This document shows positions 35,097 to 45,400 of a stretch of 64,000 nucleotides of DNA, one piece after another. The notes under the pieces were generated by a model. That model had not been told where the DNA came from and did not search any database. It was given only the letters and a program-made list of their open reading frames with translations. Origin of the DNA: Burkholderia contaminans. GTDB lineage: Bacteria; Pseudomonadota; Gammaproteobacteria; Burkholderiales; Burkholderiaceae. The number at the start of each line of letters is the position of its first letter. Positions within the stretch are counted from its first letter, which is position 1. The stretch covers positions 1 to 64,000 of the forward strand of contig NZ_CP090645.1 in assembly GCF_029633825.1 (NCBI RefSeq), given 5' to 3'. The translations under genes and the position numbers were made by a program.

Positions 35097-36046
35097 TGTT
35101 TCGATTCGGAAGAAGTTCGCGGACGGCCGGCGGCGGCCTCGGTAGTCCGAGAGGGGCGGTAATTGTGGCCGGCGCAGTCGGCGCTGTTCCCGCTGTGGAG
35201 CGGGCACCGTCTCCCACTCCCGCGCGGAAGCAACACAAGACGTCACGGCCATCCGCACCGGCGAATGCTGCGTCGCAGGAGGAGGCAGCACGCGAGGCGA
35301 AGTCTCGGTTGAGCGAGGGCGCGCGGTGGTACCTGGAGCAAGCCCTGGGGTTTGAACGCTCGAAGCAGGATGCACTCAAGCAGACGACGAAATTTGCAAT
35401 CCGAGTTGCGGTGGGGGGCGGTCTGATCGGGCTATTCGGCCTTTTGGGTGGTGGGGCATTAGTACAACTAAAGAGGCCGAACCCACCCGCGCTGATCCGG
35501 ACCAACGATACCAGCGGAACAACGGACGTGATCGGCGTGATCCGCAACGGCGAGATGCCGTTCACTGAGGTTCAGGATCGCGCCGACCTACGCCGGTACG
35601 TCGAAATGCGAGAGAGCTACGACTGGGAAACGATTCAGGACATGTACGACACCGTCAAGCTGATGACAGCCGACAAGGAGCAGGAGAACTATGTCGCGCT
35701 GTTCCAGAAGGATACGGCGCCGCAGAAGATCCTGAAGAACCAGGTGCGCGTGGTAGCGAAGGTTGGCGCAATCACATTCGTTGGTTCGACCGCACAGGTG
35801 TTCTTTTCGAAGACGATCAAACCCATGTCGACCGTGCAGGACTCCCAAAACGGTATGCGGCCGCAAAAAACCGAATACTGGGTCGCCACGATTTCGTACC
35901 GCCACGACAACCTGCCCGAGTCGGGGATGGAGCTCGAGCGCGACCCGACCGGCTTCCGCGTCACAAGCTACAACGTCGATCGCGACTGGACGCGCTCAGA
36001 CGCGATGCCGGTGGTGCCAGCGCTCGGCGCGAAGGGGGCATCGTGA
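35096..36046 (+). CDS. virB8: VirB8-like inner-membrane assembly protein
   Basis: 316 residues. Cytoplasmic N-terminal ~105 residues with a Pro/Ala-rich part, one membrane helix (VGGGLIGLFGLLGGGALVQL, ~108-127), then the periplasmic VirB8 fold (EMRESYDWETIQDMYDTVKL; AQVFFSKTIKPM; YWVATISYRH). The N-terminal extension is longer than usual. Overlaps virB9 by 4 nt. Confidence 0.9.
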   Translation: MFRFGRSSRTAGGGLGSPRGAVIVAGAVGAVPAVERAPSPTPARKQHKTSRPSAPANAASQEEAAREAKSRLSEGARWYLEQALGFERSKQDALKQTTKFAIRVAVGGGLIGLFGLLGGGALVQLKRPNPPALIRTNDTSGTTDVIGVIRNGEMPFTEVQDRADLRRYVEMRESYDWETIQDMYDTVKLMTADKEQENYVALFQKDTAPQKILKNQVRVVAKVGAITFVGSTAQVFFSKTIKPMSTVQDSQNGMRPQKTEYWVATISYRHDNLPESGMELERDPTGFRVTSYNVDRDWTRSDAMPVVPALGAKGAS

Positions 36047-36882
36047 AGCGTGTTCGAACTCTGGCGATAACGCGTGCGGTGTCTGTACTCATGTTGGGAG
36101 CGGCATCCTGCTCCGCAAGCGCGTTTGTAACTCCGCCTGCTTGTGACACCGACGCACATGTGCGTTGTGCAACCTACGACCCGAATGCGGTTTACCGCAT
36201 ACCGTTCCGGATCGGACAGGCGACTGTGATCCAGTTCGAGCCCGGTGAAGTAGTTGAGGGCCCCGAATCCGGGCTCGGTACCGGCGACGCGAAAGGTTGG
36301 ACGATCGGCGCCAAGGGCAACTGGTTCATGCTGAAAGCGCAAGAGAGGAACCCGGATACGAACCTGCTCGTTGTGACGAATCGCCGGCGCTATGTCTTCG
36401 GATTGGAGACGGCCGGCAAGGCAGATACGCCGACGTGGGCGCTGTCGTTCGACTATCCGGACACGCGCGCAAAAGCCGCGCGGGAAGCGAAGGAGAAGGC
36501 GGACCGCGTGAAAGCGATGAGCAACGCTGATGGCGACCTTGCGGATCGGCGCAACGAAGACTTTGACATGAAGGGGGATCTGTCGATCGCTCCGACCGCT
36601 CTCTGGGACGATGGCCGCTTCACGTACTTCCAGTACGACACGACTCGCCAGACGCCGGAGATCTTCCGCGTCCAGGCCGACGGCTCGGAGGCGACGACGA
36701 ATCGGCACGTCGAGGGCGACACGATCGTTGTTGAACACCTTGCACCGGGCTTCGTGTTGCGGCTGGGGAAGGCGGTGCTGGCAATCCGAAACAACGGCTA
36801 CAACCCTGACGGGACATTCAATCGGACGGGCACTACGACGCCGGGGTGGGTCCGGATGACGAAGGGCGGTGCCCATGACTGA
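36043..36882 (+). CDS. virB9: VirB9-like outer-membrane core protein
   Basis: 279 residues; GTG start with AGGGGG site. Signal peptide to about SASA. VIQFEPGEVVEGPESGLGTG, WTIGAKGNWFMLKA and the C-terminal domain (PTALWDDGRFTYFQY; TIVVEHLAPGFVLRLG) match VirB9/TrbG. Overlaps virB10. Confidence 0.92.
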   Translation: MKRVRTLAITRAVSVLMLGAASCSASAFVTPPACDTDAHVRCATYDPNAVYRIPFRIGQATVIQFEPGEVVEGPESGLGTGDAKGWTIGAKGNWFMLKAQERNPDTNLLVVTNRRRYVFGLETAGKADTPTWALSFDYPDTRAKAAREAKEKADRVKAMSNADGDLADRRNEDFDMKGDLSIAPTALWDDGRFTYFQYDTTRQTPEIFRVQADGSEATTNRHVEGDTIVVEHLAPGFVLRLGKAVLAIRNNGYNPDGTFNRTGTTTPGWVRMTKGGAHD

Positions 36883-38131
36883 TCAGACGCCGAACACTGT
36901 CGAACCGACAGAGGCGGCCCGACCGCCCGAGACGGGAATGGAGCCGCGCGGCATTCCTGGACTCGCACGTGGTAAGCGCAAAACAAACGTGCGGCGGGTC
37001 TGGATTGTGCTGGCCGTCGTGGTCGTCCTGCTCCTGGTGACGGGGAGCGCAGCCGTATTCGTGAAGCGGGCGGGCGATGCGTATCTCGAACACAAGAAGG
37101 CTGCACGCGACGCGCCGGTCAAACAGGCGACTGCGGACCCCGACCTGTCTGGCTACAAAAAGAAGGTCGAGGCGACCGAGGCGGCCAGTGCTGCCGAAGC
37201 GGCGAACGCTGCTTCGTCGGGGTTGCCGGAGCCGGCTGGTGCACGTGGTGCCGCGCCGGCAGCTGCCAGCGGCGCCCCGGCAAATGGCCGGGGCGCGCCG
37301 GGAGCCGCAGCGGCGGATCGATCGGGTGTGCCTGCATCGGCCCCGGAATCTCCAGCCGATCGACGCCTATCAGGCGATGTACTGGTGAAGCTCGGCTCAT
37401 CGGATGGCGCTGATTCTTTGGCGGCGCTGCAGGCTCGCCAGCGCAACGCGCAGGCTGGTGACCAGCCGGCGATGCCGACCAGCTTCGCGCGCGACGGCCT
37501 GGACGACAGCCTTGCGCCCTCGCGGCTGTCGAGCGTTAAAGCCAGCTTCCTGCCGAATCTCAGCCTGTTGCTCAAACGTGGAAAGCTGATTCCGTGCGGT
37601 CAGGCGTTGCAAATCAGCACGACGTATCCGGGCGCGGTCTCCTGCCATGTGAGCGAGGACGTGTATTCAGCCGACGGAAAAACACTGTTACTCGAACGCG
37701 GGAGCGAGGCGACGGGCGAGCAGCGCAAGGCAGTGCTTCAGGGGCAAGCCAGCATCTTCGTGGTGTGGACGCGGATCGACACCCCCAAGGGGGTAACGAT
37801 CCCCCTCGACTCGCCGGCGACAAACGCACTCGGTGCGACCGGCATTGACGCCGATGTCGACACGCACTTCTGGGCTCGCTTTGGCGGTGCGATCTTGCTG
37901 TCGGTGATTGGCGACGCCGGGCAGGCGCTGTCCAACCTGACGCAACACGGCAGCGGCACGCAGATCCAGTTCTCCAACACGAGTTCAGGGATGCAGCAGT
38001 TCGCGTCCGAAATTTTGCGCAACACGATCAACATCCCGCCCACCGCGTATTCGGCTCACGGCTCGGCGCTCAATATTTTTGTCGCACGCGACGTTGACTT
38101 CGGGAATGTCTATGAACTTGTCAAGCAATGA
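36875..38131 (+). CDS. virB10: VirB10-like energy-sensing scaffold
   Basis: 418 residues. Cytoplasmic N-term, membrane helix (RRVWIVLAVVVVLLLVTGSA, ~45-65), Ala/Pro-rich periplasmic linker (~90-165) and the TrbI domain (LNLLLKRGKLIPCGQALQIS region; VTIPLDSPATNALGATG; FVARDVDFGNVYEL). ATG 36875 is 8 nt after AAGGG; GTG 36869 is an alternative. Confidence 0.92.
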   Translation: MTDQTPNTVEPTEAARPPETGMEPRGIPGLARGKRKTNVRRVWIVLAVVVVLLLVTGSAAVFVKRAGDAYLEHKKAARDAPVKQATADPDLSGYKKKVEATEAASAAEAANAASSGLPEPAGARGAAPAAASGAPANGRGAPGAAAADRSGVPASAPESPADRRLSGDVLVKLGSSDGADSLAALQARQRNAQAGDQPAMPTSFARDGLDDSLAPSRLSSVKASFLPNLSLLLKRGKLIPCGQALQISTTYPGAVSCHVSEDVYSADGKTLLLERGSEATGEQRKAVLQGQASIFVVWTRIDTPKGVTIPLDSPATNALGATGIDADVDTHFWARFGGAILLSVIGDAGQALSNLTQHGSGTQIQFSNTSSGMQQFASEILRNTINIPPTAYSAHGSALNIFVARDVDFGNVYELVKQ

Positions 38132-39239
38132 ATTTCAAGGGGGCTATGACGGGAGCGTCACGGTCCGGAATCTGCTGGAAACGACGGGCATATCTGACCT
38201 GATTAAGCGTCCAGGTGTTACCGAGGTTGCAATCAACAGACCGGGCGAAGCCTGGACGGAGAGCCGTGACGGCTGGGTGCAACACATCATCCCTGACGCG
38301 TCACTCGATACGCTGGTGAAACTGGCCAATGCACTGACGATCTTCGGCAAGGCGACGCCGCCCCTGTCGACGTCGGAGCCGGAGAAGCCAGTCCGCTTGC
38401 CCGATGGCGAGCGTGGACAGGTGGTGATCCCGCCTGCATGTGAACCCAACACGGTTGCGACGACGATTCGGATACCGAGCTCGACGCGATGGTCCGTGAA
38501 TGAGCTGACCAGCAAAGGATTTCTGACCAACTTTCGAGACGTCGCCGAGCGCGACCTTGGTGCATTGTCGCTGGGCGACGTGAGTGTTCGTGGTGCCGAC
38601 GACGTTTCGGAGGTTCGGCGTCAGCTCGCGGCGCCGGCGATCGTAACGCTTCAGCGGTTCGAACTCGACATGCTCGACGCGATCGCGCAGCGGGACGTCG
38701 AACGGTTTCTTACGCTCGCAGTGCTCAATCGCCTGAACATCGTCTTGGTCGGTGGCACTGGGTCGGGCAAGACAACTCTGATGAAGTCGTTGGCTGACCT
38801 GGTGCCGGCGCAAGTTCGCGTCGCCACGATCGAAGACACCCATGAACTTCCGCTGCCGAAGCAGCCGAACCACGTTCACCTGTTCTACAGCGAGGCGCTC
38901 CCGGCGAAGCGGATCGTGAAGTCCACGCTGCGAATGAAATTCGATCGCGTGTATCTCGCGGAGCTGCGCGGAGACGAGACATGGGACTACCTGGTGCTCC
39001 TGAACACGGGCCACCAGGGCGGGCTTACGACGGTCCATGCGAACGATGCAATCTCGGCAATGGCTCGAATCGCGACGCTCGTCAAGCAGAGCGCGGTCGG
39101 GCAAACGCTGACGTGGGAGCACATTCTGCGTGAAGTAAAAACAACGATCGATGTGGTGCTGTTCATGGAGAACAAATGCCTGAAAGAGATCTACTTTGAC
39201 CCGGTCACGAAGTGGAAGCTGCAGCGGGGGCTCGCATGA
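38112..39239 (+). CDS. virB11: VirB11 secretion ATPase
   Basis: 375 residues. Walker A GGTGSGKT (214-221), ATIEDTHELPLP (Asp box), RVYLAELRGDETWDYL (Walker B), GGLTTVHANDAISAM (His box). Hexameric traffic ATPase on the cytoplasmic face. Overlaps virB10 by 20 nt and the next gene by 4 nt. Confidence 0.95.
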   Translation: MNLSSNEFQGGYDGSVTVRNLLETTGISDLIKRPGVTEVAINRPGEAWTESRDGWVQHIIPDASLDTLVKLANALTIFGKATPPLSTSEPEKPVRLPDGERGQVVIPPACEPNTVATTIRIPSSTRWSVNELTSKGFLTNFRDVAERDLGALSLGDVSVRGADDVSEVRRQLAAPAIVTLQRFELDMLDAIAQRDVERFLTLAVLNRLNIVLVGGTGSGKTTLMKSLADLVPAQVRVATIEDTHELPLPKQPNHVHLFYSEALPAKRIVKSTLRMKFDRVYLAELRGDETWDYLVLLNTGHQGGLTTVHANDAISAMARIATLVKQSAVGQTLTWEHILREVKTTIDVVLFMENKCLKEIYFDPVTKWKLQRGLA

Positions 39240-39676
39240 CACATCACACCAACATCGACGCGCTGCGACAACAGGAGCAGATTGCGCTCGCGAATGTCAT
39301 CGACGTACAGCGCAAGCTTGCTCGTGGGTCCGCAGCGGTCGGGTTTCATACGCTACGCGATTGCAAGGCGCGACTCGACGAAATCCAGGAAGAGCTGTTG
39401 CTGATGGGCGAATTGCCGGGGCTGTTTCTCCAGCGATATTTCTACCTCGTTGATCGCGCGACGTTGTCACGGTTGCCGAGCGGCTCGGTCGTCGTGTCCT
39501 TCCCGTCAATCGCCGCCGTCGCAGGCTTTCGCGATGGCACGATGGATGATCGCTTTGTGTGGGATGTCGAACGGTCGCTGGATCTCGCGTGTGCAGGCGT
39601 AGCGGGGGCAAGGATGAAGACGATGTCGCTGCAGGGCACGCCGACGGGATCCTCCGTGACGGGTGGAAAGCGATGA
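39236..39676 (+). CDS. Unknown protein between virB11 and the PLD gene
   Basis: 146 residues, no signal peptide. N-terminal helical part (IDALRQQEQIALANVIDVQR, KARLDEIQEELLLMGELPGL) then a beta-rich part (SGSVVVSFPSIAAVAGFRDG). No family recognised. Fully embedded (4-nt overlaps on both sides), so presumably a transfer protein. Confidence 0.6.
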   Translation: MTHHTNIDALRQQEQIALANVIDVQRKLARGSAAVGFHTLRDCKARLDEIQEELLLMGELPGLFLQRYFYLVDRATLSRLPSGSVVVSFPSIAAVAGFRDGTMDDRFVWDVERSLDLACAGVAGARMKTMSLQGTPTGSSVTGGKR

Positions 39677-40350
39677 GCCGACGCCCTAAGTACATTCTGG
39701 CGGTGGCGGCCGTGTTCATCGCATGCGCGTCGGAAGGTGCTCATGCCTGGGCCGCAAATCCTGCCCGCGGTGTCATGACGCGGTGGTGGCAGTCCGCGAG
39801 TGCATGGGCCAGTGGGGTGACGTCGGGTCTTGGCGTCCAGGCTGTCCACGCGTCGTCGTCGGCCGATGTTTGCCAGCCCGAGATCGGATTTTCGCCGGAG
39901 GGTTCCGGCATCGCCTTGGTACTCAAGGCGATCGCAAGCGCGCGTCAGTCAATTCGCGTGTCAGCCTACGCCTTTACGTCGCGGGAAGTCGCGCGGGCCT
40001 TGGTCGATGCGAGAAGCCGCGGAGTTGATGTCGCAGTTGCGGTCGATGCACGACAGAACCTGACCGGTCCGGGGCGCGGAGCGAGCGCGGCCGCGCTGAA
40101 CATGCTCGTCCGCGCTGGAATCCCGGTGCGAACGATCGAGGCGTACGCGATCCATCACGACAAGACGGTGACGATCGACGGTGAAACAGTCGAGACCGGA
40201 AGCTTTAATTTCAGTGCGGCAGCCGCCCGCCGCAATAGCGAAGACGTGATGGTGCTGTGGCACTGCCCTACCGTCGCGGCGGCCTATCTTGCGCATTGGC
40301 AGAGCCGCTGGGCACGCGGAACGCCCTATTCTGTACGAGGCGGCGTATGA
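39673..40350 (+). CDS. PLD-family endonuclease (Nuc-like), exported
   Basis: 225 residues with signal peptide (ILAVAAVFIACASEGAHA). One HKD motif: HHDKTVTIDGETVETGSFNF (His, Lys, Asp near 168-175), preceded by SARQSIRVSAYAFTSREVAR. Single-HKD proteins of this sort act as dimers and include Nuc of pKM101. Periplasmic DNA cleavage is the family expectation; role in transfer unproven. Overlaps virD4. Confidence 0.85.
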   Translation: MSRRPKYILAVAAVFIACASEGAHAWAANPARGVMTRWWQSASAWASGVTSGLGVQAVHASSSADVCQPEIGFSPEGSGIALVLKAIASARQSIRVSAYAFTSREVARALVDARSRGVDVAVAVDARQNLTGPGRGASAAALNMLVRAGIPVRTIEAYAIHHDKTVTIDGETVETGSFNFSAAAARRNSEDVMVLWHCPTVAAAYLAHWQSRWARGTPYSVRGGV

Positions 40351-42485
40351 AGGCGGCCACTGTGTTCAAGTTGCTGGGCCTCATCGCGGGCCTCCTCGCG
40401 TTCGGTGCGTTGGTGGTTGCCGGCCAGTATGCTGGCGCGACCCTGTTCGCGCAGATCGAGCAGCTGCCAGAGTCGGTTGTCAGCGTGTGGACGCTGCTTG
40501 ACTACTGGCAAGCGTACGGCCACGTCTTCAAGGTGCGTTTAGCGCTGATCGCAGGGACGACCGTGTCGGTCATTCTGCCGGCTGTTCCGCTGTTCGTGGT
40601 CGTGCTCGCGCTTCTGGTGAACCGGCCGAAGCGAGAGTTACACGGCAGTGCGCGGTTCGCGCGGGTGCATGAGATTCGGAAGTATGGTTTGCTCGATGAG
40701 GCCGAGGGCCGAGTAAAGCCCGGGCGGCGTCGCTATCCATCCATCATCGTTGGCAAGTACCTGGGCAAGTACCTTACTTTCGCTGGCCAGCAGTTTGTGA
40801 TGTTGGCCGCGCCTACTCGCAGCAAGAAGGGCGTCGCGGTTGTGATCCCGAACCTTCTCACCTATCCGGACTCGGTCGTCGAACTCGACATCAAGGGAGA
40901 GGGCTTCGACATTACGTCGAAGTACCGGCAGCAATGTGGCCAACAGGTGTTCCGCTGGGCGCCTTTCGACGAGGGCGGCTACACGCACTGCTGGAACCCG
41001 CTCGAGAAGATCGCGAAGTTGGCGCCCCATATCCGGATCGGTCGCCTGCAGATGATTGCGGCCCGTCTCTATCACACGCCGGATGCGCGCAACAAATTCT
41101 TCTATGACAGCGCGGCTGACTTGTTCCTGGGTGTGGCGCTGTACCTGATGGAAACGACCGGAAACTGCACCTTTGGGCAGGTGCTGCGTGAGGCGGTGCC
41201 GGTCCGACCGGACGTGAAGCTACGAGATCACCTTGCGGACATGATGAACCGCGAGGTCAACGGCGAACCGCTGTCAGGTGACTGCCTCGGCGCGCTCGGG
41301 CGGCTGATGGCGTCGCCTGACGAGACGATGCTCAACATCACCAAGACCTTCACGTCGGGGCTCATGCTCTTCGCGAACCCGATCGTCGACGCCGCGACGA
41401 GTCGGTGCGATTTTCAGGTCGATCAGGTACGTCGGCAGCCGATGTCGATCTATCTGGTACTGCCGGCCGCCAAGATGGCGATCGCCGGGCTGCTCGCGAA
41501 TCTGTTCTTCACGCAATGGATCGAGGAGAACTTGGAGGTTCTGCCGGAGGCCGACGCGAGCCTGCGTTACCAGTGCCTGGGGATTCTTGACGAGGCGACT
41601 TCGGTCGGCAAGATTGAAGTGCTGGATAAGGCCAATGCGTTCATCGCTGGTTACAACATCCGTCTGCTCACGATTCTGCAGTCGAAATCTCAGGGCGAGG
41701 ACGCATACGGCAAGCTCGGGATGCGGACGCTGGTCACGAATCACGCGCTCAAAATCATCTATCCGCCTCGAGACACCGAGGACGCGAAGGAAGTATCGGA
41801 GACGCTCGGCTACTTCACCGAGAAGTCGAAGTCCTCGAGCCGACAGCGTGGCCGCAATACGTCAGTGGGCGAGAGCACGTCGGATCAACGGCGCGCGCTG
41901 ATGATGGCGCAGGAGCTCGAGCAGGCGGACCAAGATGAGGAGTTCATTCTCGGCATGGGCCTGCCGATCCGATGCGAGAAGGCGACGTATTACGAGGACC
42001 CCCAATTCATCGACCGCCTGAAGTCCGTATGCCCGATGCTGGCCGCGCTTGGCGATCGCATGCCGACAGAAGAAGAGATGAAGGCTGCGCAGATGTCGGG
42101 GCAAATGCGTGCGGAGGGGATCGAAATCCTCGACATCGCAAAGATTCATGCCGAGCGCTCGGCAAAGGTCGCCGCGGCCGTGCGCGCGTCTCGTCAGGCG
42201 GGCGCTGCGCCGCTGACTGCGAAAGCCCTGCGCGCGCTCAACGACGAACAGCCTGCCTCGCCGATCGTGGCAAAGGTATTCGAAGCTGCGCTTGCTGATC
42301 TGTTCGATCTCGGCGAGACGGTCACGGACGAGCTGCGCGAGATGTTCGCGCCTCTGACGTCGGCGACGAACCCGAGCGATTGGCCGGTCGGTAGACCTGC
42401 GCCCACTCCTACGAACCCGCCCGCACCCAGCGCGGCGAACAACAGCACCCATATGACGACGGAGGCTCTGTACCACCATGGCTGA
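40347..42485 (+). CDS. virD4: VirD4/TraG coupling protein
   Basis: 712 residues. Two N-terminal membrane helices (~5-28, ~68-90), HGSARFARVHEIRKYGL linker, nucleotide loop APTRSKKGVAVVIPN (~155-168), Walker B LGILDEATSVGKIEV (~410). Couples the relaxosome to the channel. The loop reads PTRSKKG where most VirD4 proteins read PTRSGKG, an unusual Gly-to-Lys change. C-terminal Pro/Thr-rich tail. Overlaps the next gene by 8 nt. Confidence 0.92.
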   Translation: MKAATVFKLLGLIAGLLAFGALVVAGQYAGATLFAQIEQLPESVVSVWTLLDYWQAYGHVFKVRLALIAGTTVSVILPAVPLFVVVLALLVNRPKRELHGSARFARVHEIRKYGLLDEAEGRVKPGRRRYPSIIVGKYLGKYLTFAGQQFVMLAAPTRSKKGVAVVIPNLLTYPDSVVELDIKGEGFDITSKYRQQCGQQVFRWAPFDEGGYTHCWNPLEKIAKLAPHIRIGRLQMIAARLYHTPDARNKFFYDSAADLFLGVALYLMETTGNCTFGQVLREAVPVRPDVKLRDHLADMMNREVNGEPLSGDCLGALGRLMASPDETMLNITKTFTSGLMLFANPIVDAATSRCDFQVDQVRRQPMSIYLVLPAAKMAIAGLLANLFFTQWIEENLEVLPEADASLRYQCLGILDEATSVGKIEVLDKANAFIAGYNIRLLTILQSKSQGEDAYGKLGMRTLVTNHALKIIYPPRDTEDAKEVSETLGYFTEKSKSSSRQRGRNTSVGESTSDQRRALMMAQELEQADQDEEFILGMGLPIRCEKATYYEDPQFIDRLKSVCPMLAALGDRMPTEEEMKAAQMSGQMRAEGIEILDIAKIHAERSAKVAAAVRASRQAGAAPLTAKALRALNDEQPASPIVAKVFEAALADLFDLGETVTDELREMFAPLTSATNPSDWPVGRPAPTPTNPPAPSAANNSTHMTTEALYHHG

Positions 42486-45400
42486 TGAAAAGACGACGAT
42501 CGACCGTGACGCGATCATTCGCGAGTTCGCGGCGGCAGCAAAGGAACGCGGGCTGGTGTTGGGCGGGCCGCCGGTCGCGGACGGCGAATTTCACCGCGTG
42601 CCGGTGGAAGGCGACGCACCCGGAAAGACGAGTGGATCATATCGGCTGACGCTTGATGGGCGCGTGAACGGAAGCATTCGAAACTTCAAGACGCGCCGCG
42701 GTGGGAACTGGCTTCCGCGTCAAGCTGCACCTGCTGCCGATCCGGCAAAGCCAGCGAGCCGCAAACGAACTGCACCGGCGCGCGGTGCCCCTGCCGCCGA
42801 TGCGGAGATCGCGGCCACGGCCGGGATCGCCGACAAACCTGCAGGCGCAGCGCAGTACACGTTAAAGGACCTCGATGATCCGGAGCGGCGCAAAGCAATC
42901 GCTACGGATATCGCGGCGAGCTCGGGGAGACCGCACGAGGAGGTCGAGGCGAATTTGCGTGCTCTCGTCGAGAAAGACAATTCGCCCGAAGCGGCCGCAC
43001 TCAACGCCGCGCGCGAGGCGTTCTGGCAGAAATGGAACAGGGGGGGGCAGGTGCCATCGACGGTTGCGACGGGCGCTGTACCGGTCGCAGGCGCTGCACC
43101 ACTCGACGAACAGATCGGGCGGGCGTTTCGCGAGGCGCTGCAGTCGATCGCCGCGTCCACGAACCTGAAGGGTTCGGAGGTGACCACGACGCTTGCGCTC
43201 GATGCGAAAGTCGAAACGCTGCATCGTGATGCATGGAGACGAACGGGGAATGCGGCCGCCGGCGATCGCGCGGTCGGTGAAGCGATCCGTACCGGGAGCG
43301 GCTTCGTTGCGGAGGGGCTGCCTCCGTTGGCAGGCGCAGCCGTCGCGAAGATCCGTAAGCAATTTCAGCTGGAGCAACCACTGGAGGCAGAGGTTGGTGT
43401 ATCGACCGCGCCCGCCGTGGAGCACGTCGGCCCGTCGAACGGGGCGACGCAGAACGTGACGAGTGGCGACACGGAAATCTCGCCTTCATCGACGGAGGCC
43501 GATCACCGTGCCGATATCGCGGCCGCGCAGGAAGCGGATGTGGCTGGTGGAAGCGATCCCGAGCCGCAAGCATCGTCGAACTGGATGGACAGCCAGATGG
43601 GATTCTGGCGCGCTGTCGCGGATCGCCGAGGCTTGACAGCCCGTATCGAGGGGGAATTTGCGCAGGGCAAGACCGCGAAAGAGGTGGAGCGTGCTCTCGA
43701 TAGCGAACTGGCCTTTCTTGAGTCGGCGGCCGATCGATCGGAGCTCGTCTTGTATGTGCGCCAGTCGCTCGGCATTCCGTCACGGTTGTCGTCCGAAGGG
43801 CAAGAGGAATTCGAACACTGGAAGCAAGCGTACGACCGGCGCCAGGCCACAGGGGAGGAGCCGGAGATCGGCGGCGCAGTTGAGCTGCCGGCCGCCGACT
43901 TGCACAAGGGCCATGTCGAGCCGCAGGTCGGAGAGCCCGGGCAGATGCCAGCAGCATGGACGCAGCCGCGCGATATCGAATCCTATCCGTTCGCGGGTAC
44001 CGTTGAACTGTTTGAGTCGCTGGATCTCGACAGTACGCTGCCGGTGCCGCTTTCGACGTCGCTCGACACGGTCGCGATGCGGATCCGGATGTCCGCTCGG
44101 ATGAACAGTGACCTGCCGGACGGCGCCAGCGAGCAGATCGTGGACTGGCTGGAGTGGGTTAGCCAGAATCCGGACCCGGCGGTGCAGGATGCAGCCGCGC
44201 GCGTCGCGCAGGCGCTCGGGCGCTACGATGACCGCGACGCTGGGCGCGCAGAGAATCCATTCCAGAATCCCGTGTTGGCCGACGCGTATCACGTCGGCCG
44301 GACCCGCACGGTAGTCGAGCACGATCCGGCGATCGGCCCTGCGAACGCAGCGAGTGCCGAGCGATTCGCCCCGATGTTTCGGGCCCTGGGAGTCACGGTG
44401 GATGCTCAGCGTCCGTTCTCGGAGATGGTCGGTACCGTTGACGACGCGCTGCGCAATACGGTCGCCCGTGGCGTGAAGATTCCTGATCACGTTCGCGAGC
44501 AGACGATCGCGTGGGTAAAGTGGGCATCCGCGCATGCGGTGACCGACGCCATGCGGCAATCGGTTGAAAACGTGGCTCGCACACTCGGTCATTACGATGG
44601 GGCGCGAAAGATTGTCGATCAACCGTTCGTCAACACGACCGTCGCGGCCGCGCACGTGTCCGGCTGGACGCTCGGCAAGCAGGCGATCGAGCAGCCGGCG
44701 CGTGCGCCAAAGCAGACCGTGGGCGACACGCCGGTACATGGCAGCACGGTGAAGGTCGGCAAGCCTGCCAACGAGGGGGACGCCAAGCATCCGGCGAACG
44801 ATGCGGTGCGTCCGAGCGGCGATCGGATTGCCGATGCCGCGCTGGCGCGGGTCGGACAATCGCGGGTTGCCGATAGCGCCGCGGTGCGCGAGCAGCTCTC
44901 GGCCGCCCAAGCGCGCCAGCAGACCGTCTCGACCGAGGCACAGCGCAAGGTCGAGCAGGTCAACGAGCAGTTGCAATCGAAGCCGGCGAAGGTAAAACCA
45001 ACGGTGACGTCGACACCGGGTGAAACCGCGAAGCCGCAGACAGCGTCCAAACCCGACGCGACGCCGAACGTGATCGAAATCGGCGACGGCGTCGATCGTA
45101 AGCCAGTGCTGAAAGCGAGCGGCTACGACGTCCCGGCCGACATTGCGGCACGGTACGTGGTGAAAGACGGGAAATTCTGGAAACCGGACCTGAAAAATCC
45201 GGGCGCACCAGAGCAGACCAAGCCGCATTTCGAAGACAAGGGGCCCCGGCTCACGTCGCACGCGAACGACCGAGAGACGATCGCGGACATGATCTCCGTC
45301 GCCGTCGTGAAGAACTTTACGTCGATCGCGGTAACGGGCAGTGCGACGTTCCGGCGCAACGCGTGGCTCGAGGCCAGCCTTGCGGGGGTCGAAGTTACAA

